A stretch of DNA of 64,000 bases from positions 1-64,000 of the forward strand of contig NZ_JOAI01000026.1 of assembly GCF_000717715.1 (NCBI RefSeq), read 5' to 3'. The notes beneath the pieces are model-generated. The model made no database searches, had not been told where the DNA came from, and saw only the letters and a program-made list of their open reading frames with translations. Both the position numbers and the translations under genes were made by a program. Numbering within the stretch: the first letter of the stretch is position 1; every line of letters starts with the position of its first letter. Below, in pieces: positions 16,651-25,420 of this stretch. Source of the DNA: Streptomyces sp. NRRL B-24484 (lineage in GTDB: Bacteria; Actinomycetota; Actinomycetes; Streptomycetales; Streptomycetaceae).

Positions 16651-18126
16651 TCAGCGGTAGGGCGTACCGCCCGCCGGAGGCTGCTGCGGCGGGTACTGCT
16701 GGTACGGCTGCGCGGATCCGTACTGCTGCGGCTGCCCCTGCCCCTGGCCCTGGCCCTGGCCCTGACCGGCGTACGAGGACTGCTGCGACTGGCCCTGACC
16801 GGCGTACGGCGCCTGCTGCTGCGGCGGGAACTGCTGCGCGCCCGGGCCGTACGGAGGCGGGGTCGGCGGCACGAATCCGCCGCCACCGCCACCGTTGCCA
16901 CCACCGCCGCTGCCGTTGCCGTTCCCGCGCGAGCGGCGGACCAGCACGATCACACCGCCGATCACCACCAGCGCCAGGACGCCGACGATGGCCAGCACGT
17001 AGACCGGGATGCCGCTGTCGTCCTCCGCGGCAGGGGTGCTGCCGGGCGCCGTACTGGTGCCCGGGGCCGGCTTCGAGGCGCCCGAGGAGGGCTTGCCCGA
17101 GGGATCGGCCTGCGACTCCACCCGCGTCAGCAGCGGGTTCTCCTTCGGCCCGTTGTCCACCGCCGCGTTCGGCGCGAGGGCGCCCTTGGCGGAGACGATG
17201 CCGTAGCCGTACTTGCTGTTCGGGACGGACGACTTGTCCGGCGGGGCGATCGCCGACTTGATCATCCGGTTGATGACCTGACCGGCCGAGAGGTTCGGGT
17301 ACTTGGACCGGACGAGCGCCGCGACGGCGGAGACGTAGGCAGCCGCTCCGGAAGTACCGTTGCCCTTGCCGTAGCTGGAGGCCGACTTGGCGGTGGCACT
17401 GTAGATGTCCACACCAGGCGCGGCCAGGGTCATTTCGGGACCGGTATTCGCCTTGTCCCAAACACCGCCCTGCCGGTCGACGGCCGTAACCGCTACAACT
17501 CCGGGGAAGGCCGCGGGATAGATCACAGGGCGGTCAGAGCCGAAGTTGCCGGCAGATCCGACCAGCACAACATCCTTGTCCACCGCGTACTTCACGGCGT
17601 CCCGAACTGCCTTGTCCTCCGCAGTACCGCCGACGATCGACATGTTGACGACCTTGGCGCCGTGATCCACCGCGTACCGAATGGACGCCGCAATGTCACC
17701 GGAGCCAGCACTTCCACTGTCGATGTCGAACGTACCGATACGCACCGGGAGGATCTTGGCCTTCGGCGCAAGACCCATGATCCCCGTGTCACCACCGTGG
17801 CCGTGCCCGGCAATGAGACTCGCCATGCCGGTCCCGTGGCCGACCTTGTCGGTCTTGTAGTCAACACCGCTCTCGTTGGAGAAGTCAGCGCCCGGAAGTA
17901 CCTGTCCGGTGAGGTCCTGGTGGTCAGCCACACCTGAGTCGATGACCGCGACGGTGACGTTCTCGCCCTGACTGATGGGCCAGACATCGGTCGTGGCGTG
18001 GTAGTTCTGCAGGGCCCATTGGCCGTCCCGGACACTGTCCGCGCTCGCCGGCCCGGCACTGATCCCCCACACGAGGGCGCCCGCAGCGAGTACGGCCATA
18101 CCCCGCATCGGTCGGTTGGTCGTCAA
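16651..18126 (-). CDS. Type VII secretion-associated serine protease (mycosin), cassette 1
   Basis: Subtilisin-family (S8) membrane-anchored protease of the MycP type, which works with ESX/type VII secretion; 491 aa. Signal peptide 1-29, catalytic Asp63 (VIDSG), His97 (GHGTGM) and Ser259 (GTSGAAAY). A single membrane helix near residues 395-417 is followed by an unusual ~70-residue Gly/Gln/Pro tail (repeats of GQ, YAGQGQ). The start is a TTG with GAGG ten bases upstream. Codon use between about 17440 and 17970 contains many A/T-ending codons unlike the neighbours. It follows the two WXG-like genes but is separated from them by a strong hairpin. Confidence 0.93.
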   Translation of the reverse strand: MTTNRPMRGMAVLAAGALVWGISAGPASADSVRDGQWALQNYHATTDVWPISQGENVTVAVIDSGVADHQDLTGQVLPGADFSNESGVDYKTDKVGHGTGMASLIAGHGHGGDTGIMGLAPKAKILPVRIGTFDIDSGSAGSGDIAASIRYAVDHGAKVVNMSIVGGTAEDKAVRDAVKYAVDKDVVLVGSAGNFGSDRPVIYPAAFPGVVAVTAVDRQGGVWDKANTGPEMTLAAPGVDIYSATAKSASSYGKGNGTSGAAAYVSAVAALVRSKYPNLSAGQVINRMIKSAIAPPDKSSVPNSKYGYGIVSAKGALAPNAAVDNGPKENPLLTRVESQADPSGKPSSGASKPAPGTSTAPGSTPAAEDDSGIPVYVLAIVGVLALVVIGGVIVLVRRSRGNGNGSGGGGNGGGGGGFVPPTPPPYGPGAQQFPPQQQAPYAGQGQSQQSSYAGQGQGQGQGQGQPQQYGSAQPYQQYPPQQPPAGGTPYR

Positions 18127-18151
18127 GCCGTCGTCACCTCATCCGTCCGGT

Positions 18152-18186
18152 GGGCGTCTCGTCGCCGGAGCAGCGACGAGACGCCC
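18152..18186 (-). terminator. Hairpin between the WXG gene and mycosin
   Basis: GGGCGTCTCGTCGC (18152-18165) pairs perfectly with 18173-18186 across a seven-base loop, about 35 bases after the WXG gene stop and 26 bases before the mycosin start. It probably ends or attenuates the upstream transcript. Confidence 0.7.
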
Positions 18187-18220
18187 GATCAGCTGTGGGT
18201 GCACCTGGGGGTGCTGGGGA

Positions 18221-19624
18221 TCATTCCACCACGTCGGGGTTGGCCCGCTGCCCCGACGCCCACGTCTCCTCGTCCTCGACGAGGTAGTCGGGACGCCGCT
18301 TGTCGTCCTTCTTGTCCTTCTTCTTGCCGGCCTGCGATCCGGGCATCCCGTGGCCCTGGCCACCTGCGCCGGCCGCACCCTGTCCGGGACGGCTGCGGCC
18401 GAGACCCGAGCCGCCCTCGGTGAAGGAGCCGCGTCCCGCGCCACCCGTCCCGGCCTCGCCGACCACCCCGCCGCCGCGACGCGCGAGGCTTCCGCCCGCA
18501 CCGCCACCGGCCGACCGACCACCGGCGCCCGAGCCGAGGCCGTTGCCACCGCCCATGCCGCTCGCGCCGAAGGCACTGCCGCCACGGCCGAGACCGCCGC
18601 CACTCCCGTTCCCACCGGCGCCACCACGGCCGAGACCGGTGCCGCCGTTTCCGGAACCGCCGCGGCCGCCACCGCCACCTCCGGAACCGCCGCGACCACC
18701 GCCACCACCGAGGCCGGCGTCGATGACGCTGCCACCGCCTCCGTGCTGACCCCCGCCTGTGCCACCCGGGCCGGCGTGACCCGGACCCGTGCCAGGACCG
18801 CTCGTGGTGGGCGGCCGGTTGGTCATGGTGGCACCGTCGATGCCGGTGCCCGGACCCGCCGGAGTCGGTGACTTGGGCTTGGGCGTCGGGTTGGCCGTAC
18901 CACCGCTGATGCCGCTGTCCGTGATGCGGGCCGTGGAGGTCTTCGGCGACTGCGGCGAGGCCGTCGACGAGGAACGGCGGACGGTGGCGGAGCCCGCCGC
19001 CGCACCGGAGCCGGATCCTCCGGCAAGCCCCATTCCACCGCCCACCAGCAGACCGCTGATCGCGCTGGCTGCAGACGAATCAGGTGCCGGAAGATCCTCG
19101 ATGTCCTCCTGGCCACGTGGCGGCGGCTTCAGGTTGGAGGTCGCCACCCGGTACTTGGCCGCCAGCGTCTCCATGACCGCGACCGCCTGGGCCTTCTTCT
19201 CGTCGGTGACGGCGGTCCGGGTGTCCTCGTCGTCGACGCCGACGGCGGACTTGGCGGTGTCGCTGACCGCGTCGCCGGCCTTGTCCCAGAAGCTCGGCTC
19301 CTCGGGCATGTCCCGCTTGGCGGTGTCGATCGCCTCGGACATCATCTGCATGGTCTGCGCAGCGTCGTTGGCGTACGCAGCCGCGTTGTTGACGGCGTTG
19401 GCGAGCCTGGTCATCTTCGTGTAGAAGGCGTCGCTGGTCTCGCCCTCCCATGCGGAGGTCGCGTCCGCGGAGGCGGTGTTCAGCGCCGTGCGGATCTGCT
19501 TGAGCGTGTCGGAGGCCTTGCGCCAGGGGTCGCTGGCCGCCATGACGCCGCCTGAGTCCATCGACTGGACCATGCCCCGCATGTCACCGTGGCTGTAGCC
19601 GTTGAAGTTCGTGTATCCGCTCAT
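18221..19624 (-). CDS. Long WXG-type protein with Gly-rich region and conserved tail, cassette 1
   Basis: 467 aa. The N-terminal ~100 residues form a WXG100-like helical hairpin with the turn SAWEGE (Trp59, Gly61). Then come a charged segment and a ~250-residue Gly/Ser/Ala/Arg-rich, surely disordered region. The last 35 residues are distinctive: KKKDK, then RPDYLVEDEETW, then a short end. The same tail, with RRGGGV and FTEGGSG blocks before it, closes the paralogue at 48295-49776. Such proteins are likely substrates or structural partners of type VII secretion; the tail may be a recognition tag (inference). It follows the small WXG gene by 70 bases. Confidence 0.85.
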   Translation of the reverse strand: MSGYTNFNGYSHGDMRGMVQSMDSGGVMAASDPWRKASDTLKQIRTALNTASADATSAWEGETSDAFYTKMTRLANAVNNAAAYANDAAQTMQMMSEAIDTAKRDMPEEPSFWDKAGDAVSDTAKSAVGVDDEDTRTAVTDEKKAQAVAVMETLAAKYRVATSNLKPPPRGQEDIEDLPAPDSSAASAISGLLVGGGMGLAGGSGSGAAAGSATVRRSSSTASPQSPKTSTARITDSGISGGTANPTPKPKSPTPAGPGTGIDGATMTNRPPTTSGPGTGPGHAGPGGTGGGQHGGGGSVIDAGLGGGGGRGGSGGGGGGRGGSGNGGTGLGRGGAGGNGSGGGLGRGGSAFGASGMGGGNGLGSGAGGRSAGGGAGGSLARRGGGVVGEAGTGGAGRGSFTEGGSGLGRSRPGQGAAGAGGQGHGMPGSQAGKKKDKKDDKRRPDYLVEDEETWASGQRANPDVVE

Positions 19625-19694
19625 GCTCGGACGCCTTCCGTCCCCGTCCCGAATTCGGCCTCAAGCTGGCTGTCCCTGTCTGGGACGTCGTTCA

Positions 19695-20165
19695 CTACCA
19701 CGACGGTTGCGGGTCTCCACTGCCTGCAGGCGAGCTGCCCGTGGGACCCTTCGGGCCCACCGCAGGACCGGCGCTGCTGTTCGACCGGTACGCCGCGGTG
19801 ACGGGCGTGGCGGTGCTGCCCACGGACCAGCCGTCGGAGTTGACCTTGAGGGAGTGGGAGGTCTCGTGCTCCTGCTCCTCGTAGTTCCGCGCCGTCAGCT
19901 CGGCCTTGTGCTGGGCTTCCTCGATGGCCTGCTGGAGTGCGTCCAGGACGTCCCGCAGGCTGTTCCGCATGTCCTCGTACCGGGCGTGCAGAGCCTCGGC
20001 CTCGGGGAAGGAGCCGAACGCGCTGCGGCTCACCCCGCTCTGGCTGTGCACCCGGGAGCCGCCCGCGGCGGACTCGAACTCACCCAACAGTCCCCGTACC
20101 TGCGACGCGAACGCGCGCAGGTTGTCCACTTCCACGCGGTAGCCGGAACCGCTCCCCGTGCTCAC
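19695..20165 (-). CDS. Small WXG100-like protein, cassette 1
   Basis: 156 aa, helical N-terminal two thirds (GYRVEVDNLRAFASQVRGLLGEF and LHARYEDMRNSLRDVLDALQQAIEEAQ) with a YEEQE motif that fits the Y-x3-D/E type VII export signal, then a disordered Ser/Gly/Pro tail. The opening GYRV-x2-D-x-L is shared with the small protein of cassette 2. GTG start at 20165 with GGGGGAGG upstream. It is first in the WXG pair, so it probably dimerises with the long WXG protein downstream. Confidence 0.75.
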   Translation of the reverse strand: MSTGSGSGYRVEVDNLRAFASQVRGLLGEFESAAGGSRVHSQSGVSRSAFGSFPEAEALHARYEDMRNSLRDVLDALQQAIEEAQHKAELTARNYEEQEHETSHSLKVNSDGWSVGSTATPVTAAYRSNSSAGPAVGPKGPTGSSPAGSGDPQPSW

Positions 20166-20322
20166 GTCTTTCGTGCCTCCCCCGTACTTCCTGGCGTCAT
20201 GACCCGGGCCCTGACCCTTATGTCTAACACATGCCACGTCGGGCCAAAACCAACCCCTCACGGGCTGGTCGGGGCCTCGCGGCTGACCTGCGGCGCGGCG
20301 CAGGCCGCCAACTGTCGTTCCG

Positions 20323-21000
20323 TCAGGCGACGGCGGCGGCCAGCGCGCGACGGCAGAGCGAATCGGCGCGGCGGGTGGTCTCGGGGAGACGGAACGAGGG
20401 GGTGAGGGCCAGCGTCGTCTCCACGGCCTCCGCCAGGCCGATGCGGTGGCCGACGGAGACGAAGACCGGCTTGACGCCCTGCCGGGTGCGGACGGCCCGA
20501 CCGACCTCTTCGCCGCCGTCCGTCAGCGGGGACCAGGCGCCGCGTTCGGGCCCGGGCGGCAGGTGGGTGAACGTGAACGGGGTCTTGGCGACACCGACGG
20601 TCCGCAGGCCGGTGTGGACGCCGAGGTGGCTGGCCAGGCCGAGGCGGCGGGGGTGGGCGAGCCCGTACCCGTCGCAGACCACCAGGTCGGGCTGGTGCTG
20701 CAGGCCGGCGAGCGCCTCCAGGACGGCCGGGAGTTCACGGAAGGCCAGCAGGCCGGGGAGATAGGGGAAGGCGACCGGACCGACGGCCGTCACCTCGTCG
20801 ACGACCTCCAGCGTGGAGTAGTCGAGCAGGACGGCTGCGGCGGCGACCACGTCACGCTCGTCGTCGTAGGCCACGTCCACGCCCGCCACCAGCGAACCCG
20901 CCGCGGGCGCCGGTCCGGTGGCACGCACCAGTGGTCGCAGGCGCTGCTGGACGGCGAGTGCCTCGGCCTCCTCGACCGGCCAGTCGGCGGGAACGCTCAC
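20323..21000 (-). CDS. nfi: Endonuclease V (deoxyinosine endonuclease)
   Basis: Cleaves the second phosphodiester 3' of deoxyinosine during repair of deaminated adenine; 225 aa, the family length. Catalytic metal ligands lie in AGVDVAYDD, in VVCDGYGLAHPRRLGLASHLGV (the D-G-x-G-x2-H-P hallmark) and in GHRIGLAEAV near the C-terminus. GTG start at 21000 with GGGGGAG upstream. It is a single gene between cassette 1 and a small membrane protein. Confidence 0.93.
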   Translation of the reverse strand: MSVPADWPVEEAEALAVQQRLRPLVRATGPAPAAGSLVAGVDVAYDDERDVVAAAAVLLDYSTLEVVDEVTAVGPVAFPYLPGLLAFRELPAVLEALAGLQHQPDLVVCDGYGLAHPRRLGLASHLGVHTGLRTVGVAKTPFTFTHLPPGPERGAWSPLTDGGEEVGRAVRTRQGVKPVFVSVGHRIGLAEAVETTLALTPSFRLPETTRRADSLCRRALAAAVA

Positions 21001-21241
21001 AATCTCCCCCAGGTGTCATGACGGTGTTCCGACGATCACCGTACCGACCCCGGCGGGTCAGGGGCGCAGCGCCGTGGCATCGGGGGCGGTCGGGCGTGAA
21101 CCAGTGCGCCCCTCGTGCCCGGCGTGTGCGGGATTACGCTGGACGTAGAGGTCCGCCGTGCTGGGTAGACCTCCGGATGGACCTCTCCCGGGCCCCGACC
21201 GACCGGCTCCCCCACCGACTCCGCATGAAGGACTGACCGCC

Positions 21242-21529
21242 ATGCCGCGTCCGACCCTCCCTCAGATCTGCACCGGCACCTTCACCGTCGTCGCATCGGC
21301 CGTCGCGTTGCTGGCGGTCTCCGGGTCCACGGGCGTGTTCGAGGTCGCGGTGTTGGTGGCCTTCGCCGTGGCGCTCGGGACGCTGGCGACGGCCCTGCTG
21401 ATGACGCTCTCCGCCCAGCGGCGCGACGGCCGCGACGCGACGGCCGCGACGGACCCCACCCGGGCGGCTGCGGCTCCCGAAGGGGCGACCGTTCCGGGGC
21501 CCCGGCCGGAGTACGCGGGCCGGTCCTGA
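21242..21529 (+). CDS. Small membrane protein
   Basis: 95 aa with two hydrophobic helices (TFTVVASAVALLAVSG and VFEVAVLVAFAVALGTLATALLMTL) and a cytoplasmic Arg/Asp/Ala tail. I know no family. The ATG at 21242 has GAAGGA nine bases upstream. It stands alone between endonuclease V (divergent) and the RDD genes (convergent). Confidence 0.6.
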   Translation: MPRPTLPQICTGTFTVVASAVALLAVSGSTGVFEVAVLVAFAVALGTLATALLMTLSAQRRDGRDATAATDPTRAAAAPEGATVPGPRPEYAGRS

Positions 21530-21684
21530 CCCCCGCGAGCACCGCTGCCTCCGCACTCCCCTGCTTCCGCGGGCCGCGGCCGGACCTGACCCCGGCGGCG
21601 CCCCGCGGATCGTTCTGCCCCCGGCGGTCCGGCGGCGAATCGTTCCTCCTGGCTCCCGCCGCCCGACCCCATCCCTGGCCGGCG

Positions 21685-22392
21685 TCAGGCCGCCGTGGTG
21701 ACCACGACCGTCTTGGCCCCCTTGTCGTGGATGCACTGCCGGTACGGCTTGTCGAAGACGCCGAAGAGGCCGTCGATCGGCCACCAGAGTCCGCCGCAGC
21801 AGATCAGTGCGGGGACGATGAACACCGCGGCCCGGGTCCAGGCGGCCGCCGGGCCGGGGACGCTGCCGTCGGCCAGCATGGCGACCCGTACCTTCATCAG
21901 CTTCTTGCCGAGCGTCTGGCCGTCCCTGCTGAGCATCAGGCCGCCGTAGACCAGCCAGAGCAGGTAGCCGAGCCAGGTGGCACCGACCCAGCCGTCCTGC
22001 TTGCCGAAGCTGGCGAACGGGACCACCAGCGCCACCGCGACCGCCTCGACCAGGACGAAGTCCACCACGGTGGCGACGATCCGGTTGGGCCAGCTGCCGA
22101 GCGGCGGCATGCCGGGCACCGGGCCGGCACCGGGCTCCGTGCCGGGGGCCGGCGGTGGTGCCGACCCGGGGCCCGTCCCGAAGCCGGGCGGCGGGGCACC
22201 GTAGGTCCCGGTGAACTCGCCGGGGGCGTCGTACGGACTGCCCGCCGGCGGCGGGGGCGGCGGGGGCGGCGGGGGTGCACCGTACGGGTCGGACGGCTCA
22301 CCCGACGGCGCGCCCTCCCGCGGGGGCTGCTTGTCGAAGGAGGGCTTGCCGCCCCCTTCCGGCTCCTGGCCTGAGGGGTCATTGGTGCTCAT
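21685..22392 (-). CDS. RDD family membrane protein
   Basis: 235 aa. The first ~100 residues are a Pro/Gly-rich cytoplasmic tail containing ten consecutive prolines. The RDD domain follows (SWPNRIVATVVDFVLVEAV... DGQTLGKKLMKVRV... KPYRQCIHDKGAKTVVV), with its characteristic R, D and D residues and about four membrane segments. RDD proteins are poorly understood; some are ion antiporters. The ATG at 22392 gives MSTNDPSGQ. A paralogous RDD gene lies immediately upstream on the same strand. Confidence 0.85.
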   Translation of the reverse strand: MSTNDPSGQEPEGGGKPSFDKQPPREGAPSGEPSDPYGAPPPPPPPPPPAGSPYDAPGEFTGTYGAPPPGFGTGPGSAPPPAPGTEPGAGPVPGMPPLGSWPNRIVATVVDFVLVEAVAVALVVPFASFGKQDGWVGATWLGYLLWLVYGGLMLSRDGQTLGKKLMKVRVAMLADGSVPGPAAAWTRAAVFIVPALICCGGLWWPIDGLFGVFDKPYRQCIHDKGAKTVVVTTAA

Positions 22393-22525
22393 GCACCGAG
22401 TAGAACACCGGGAATGCCACGGAATCGGCATATTCGGTACGTTTCGACGGGTTGCCGGGCCGCGCACCACCACCCGGAGGCGCCGCCCGGGCGGGCCGAC
22501 GGCGCGCCCCTGCGGTGACGTCCGC

Positions 22526-24577
22526 TCAGCCCTTCACGACACGGGTGGCGGCCGCCCGGTCCTGCCAGCCGCGGCGGGCCCGGCGGTCGAACAGCGGCCA
22601 CAGCAGGCCGACCGGCATCAGCACCGCCAGCTGCCTGACGGCCCATCGCACCAGCGACCGGCTGAAGGAGGGCGGGGTGCGCCGACCGGTTCCCGCACCG
22701 CGGGCGTCGACCACCCGGATCCGGACGAGCCGCTTGCCGAAGGTCTGGCCGGTCCGGGTGGTCGGCAGCACCTCGTACAGCACGCCGAACACCACGAGGA
22801 CGCCGATCAGGACGCCCACCTTGCCGAGGACGACTCCGTCGACCAGCCACACCCGCACCTCGTGGCCGGCGAGTGCGGAGGCCGCCCGCGCCTGGTCGAG
22901 CTTCTCCCGGAGGTGCGCGGCGGCCTCCGTGCCCAGCGGCACCCCGGCGGCGGCCGCGACCACCAGGACCACGAGGGAGTCCACGATCCGCGCGGCCAGT
23001 CGGCGGGCAAGCCCGGCCGACTGCACGGGCTCCGGCTTCGGGCCGGACTTCGCGGCCTTCGTGGCCTGCTTCGCAGCCGGCTTCGTGGCAGGCCTCGTGG
23101 CCGCCTTGCGCGCGGACGTGGCGGGACGCTGCTCGGCCGTCCGCTGTTCGGTCGCACGCCCGGCCGCGGTCGGCCGCGCTGCGGCCTGGCCGGCCGGGGC
23201 CTGCCGGGTCGAGCGCCGGTCCGGCACGGGACGGTCCGCGGCCCGGGACGCGGCCTGCTCCGCGGCTCGGCCTTCCACCGGAGTGACGGCCTGGGCCCGG
23301 ACAGCCGCCGGGCGGGCAGTGGCGGGACGGGCGGCAGCGGCACGGTGCGCCGCGCCAGGAGCCTCCCGGGGCATCCGCTCACCGCTCCCGTCCGGCTCGG
23401 ATGCCGTGTGCGGCTGCTCGACGGGCTGGCCCGCCGGCTCGGCACCCGCCACCGGCGCCGCCGTCCCGGCCGGAGCCTCCGCGGCGGTCGCGGCAGCCAC
23501 CACAGGCCCGACGGGTTCGACGGGTTCGACGGGTTCGGCCTCGGCGGTCACGGCCGGCACCGGCTCCTCCGCCGCGACTTCCGACTCCGTCTCCACCGGC
23601 TCGGCCACCACCGGCTGCACCTCCGCCCCGACCTCGGGAGCGACGGTGGCCGTGGCGGTGGCGGCCGCGAAAGGCGCCTCCTGCAGCGTCTGCACGGCCC
23701 GGACGGGGGCCGGCGCGGGGAAGGACGGAGGCGCCGCCACGTGCGCGACGTCGGCAGGACCGGCGTCCGCCTCGGCCCCGGTCGGCAGGACGCCCCAGGA
23801 CACCCAGCGCGGGGCGGCGCCGGTCTCCAGCAGGCCGCGCTGCGCCCTCGGGTCGGCCTGCCAGCCGGAACCGCCCGTCCGCGCTGCGGGGATCCGCTCC
23901 TCCGACTCCTCCGCGGCCGGCGGCTGCTCCCCCGGCGCCACCGGGGACAGGACCTCGGACGGCGCCGAGCGGGCGGACGGTACGGCGACCGCGGCCGGCG
24001 GGGGCACCACGGTCGGCGGGACGGGGCGCAGCGCGGGCTGCTCGGCCCGCAGCGGCTCGACGTCCGCGCGGGGGCGCAGCTCGACCTCGGCGTGGGCGGC
24101 CATCACGAACGAGGCCCCGGCGGACGTCTCGTCGAAGTACACCGGTCCGGTCCGGGTGTCCGAGTCCGAGAGCGGCGGGGACGGCCAGTCCGGCAGCGAC
24201 GGCGTCGCCGGTGCCGGCACCTCGGCCCGGGAGGGTTCCGCCGGTGCCGTGTCGGCGGAGGGGCCCGGGGCGGCCGACGGCGCTTCGATGACCGGGGACG
24301 GACCGGCGGCCGGGCGATCGCCGGCGGACCGACCGGCGGTCGACCGACCGGCGGTCGGCGGGGCGGCGGTCGGGGGCACGAGCGGCGGGGTCTGCCGGCT
24401 GACGATGCGCGGCGGCTCCAGGACCTCGCCCTCGGCGGGCGCGGGGCGGGTGGTGCCGGGGACCCACCCGGTGCCACCCCAGTAACGGACGAAACCCGGG
24501 ATGGACGGGTCCGGGTAGTAGCCCGGCATGGGGCCGACGGCGGTGTCCGAGGCGCCGCCGTTGGGTCGGTCCGTCAT
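22526..24577 (-). CDS. Large RDD protein with N-terminal DUF2510
   Basis: 683 aa. The N-terminus (GYYPDPSIPGFVRYWGGTGWV) is a DUF2510 module, a short Trp-rich segment common in actinobacterial membrane proteins. Then come ~430 residues of Ala/Pro/Val/Glu-rich low complexity, and finally an RDD domain (LARRLAARIVDSLVVLVVAAAAG ... TRTGQTFGKRLVRIRVVDARG ... FDRRARRGWQDRAAATRVV). The disordered region between the two domains is unusually long for the family. It is in tandem with the shorter RDD gene and divergent from the SsgA-like gene. Confidence 0.85.
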   Translation of the reverse strand: MTDRPNGGASDTAVGPMPGYYPDPSIPGFVRYWGGTGWVPGTTRPAPAEGEVLEPPRIVSRQTPPLVPPTAAPPTAGRSTAGRSAGDRPAAGPSPVIEAPSAAPGPSADTAPAEPSRAEVPAPATPSLPDWPSPPLSDSDTRTGPVYFDETSAGASFVMAAHAEVELRPRADVEPLRAEQPALRPVPPTVVPPPAAVAVPSARSAPSEVLSPVAPGEQPPAAEESEERIPAARTGGSGWQADPRAQRGLLETGAAPRWVSWGVLPTGAEADAGPADVAHVAAPPSFPAPAPVRAVQTLQEAPFAAATATATVAPEVGAEVQPVVAEPVETESEVAAEEPVPAVTAEAEPVEPVEPVGPVVAAATAAEAPAGTAAPVAGAEPAGQPVEQPHTASEPDGSGERMPREAPGAAHRAAAARPATARPAAVRAQAVTPVEGRAAEQAASRAADRPVPDRRSTRQAPAGQAAARPTAAGRATEQRTAEQRPATSARKAATRPATKPAAKQATKAAKSGPKPEPVQSAGLARRLAARIVDSLVVLVVAAAAGVPLGTEAAAHLREKLDQARAASALAGHEVRVWLVDGVVLGKVGVLIGVLVVFGVLYEVLPTTRTGQTFGKRLVRIRVVDARGAGTGRRTPPSFSRSLVRWAVRQLAVLMPVGLLWPLFDRRARRGWQDRAAATRVVKG

Positions 24578-24788
24578 GCGGTTCTTCTTTCGTGGCAGCG
24601 CCGATGGCGCTTGGAGCGCAGGCGGACAGTCGCCAGACAGTCACAAAGGGTAGTACTTCCGGCCCGCCCTTCCCGGGGGTTCTCCGGAAAAACACTCCTT
24701 CCCGAACCCGTGTAAGAGCGCGCGGGGAGGCCGCTCTCCTCTTCCGAGGGGCCGGACGGCGGCCCGGTCGAGCGGAGAGGATCCGGCC

Positions 24789-25205
24789 ATGGAGCGGACC
24801 CCGAGCGTGGTTGAGCTGGAGCTGGACATGGAGCTGGTGCTGTCGCCGGAGCGCAGCGTGCCGGTGCCGGCCCGGCTGTCGTACGGCAGCCACGACCCGC
24901 TGGCGGTGCACGCGACCTTCCACCTGGACACGGGCAACCCGGTGACCTGGGTGTTCGCACGTGAACTGCTGGTGGAAGGGACGTTCCGGCCGTGCGGTCA
25001 GGGCGACGTGCGGCTCTGGCCGAAGCGGTCGGGGCGGCGCGGTGTGCTGTGCCTGGCGCTGAGCTCCCCGGCGGGGGACGCGCTGCTGGAGGCGCCGATG
25101 GCACCGGTGGCGGGGTGGCTGGAGCGGGCGCACCGGCTCGTGCCGCCGGGCGGCGAGCTGGCGGAGCTGGACATGGACCACTGCCTGGCCGAGCTGCTGG
25201 CGTGA
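24789..25205 (+). CDS. SsgA-like sporulation/cell-division protein
   Basis: 138 aa member of the SsgA-like (SALP) family that controls septum placement and spore maturation in sporulating actinomycetes. Typical segments are PVPARLSYGSHDPLAVHATFHLDTG, VTWVFARELLVEGTF, GDVRLWPKRSGRRGVLCLALSSPAGDALLEAP. The ALSSPxGxALLEAP block is closest to SsgB as I remember it, but the rest diverges too much to name it SsgB. The ATG at 24789 has GGAGAGGATCC upstream. It is monocistronic, and 211 bases (24578-24788) separate it from the divergent RDD gene; that gap contains an AT-rich stretch but no recognisable element. Confidence 0.9.
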   Translation: MERTPSVVELELDMELVLSPERSVPVPARLSYGSHDPLAVHATFHLDTGNPVTWVFARELLVEGTFRPCGQGDVRLWPKRSGRRGVLCLALSSPAGDALLEAPMAPVAGWLERAHRLVPPGGELAELDMDHCLAELLA

Positions 25206-25420
25206 ACGGCGGGCGCGAGCGGCCCCACGCCCGAGTGAACGGCCGCCCGGCAGCCGGGCTTCACGCCCGGGTGAACGGGCCCTGCGGTGCCCCGGCGAGC
25301 CGCCACCGGCCGAACGGGACGCACAGGACGGTCCGGACGGCCACGGCACGCCGCGGGGGCCTGCCGAAGCCGCACGGGCCGTCCCCGGCCGGGGCCCGGC
25401 AGGTACCCGGGCCCGGAGGC

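Noticed and set aside
25226..25278. Regulatory meaning of the direct repeat CACGCCCGRGTGAACGG
   Set aside because: It lies between two convergent genes with no promoter nearby; likely chance or a remnant.
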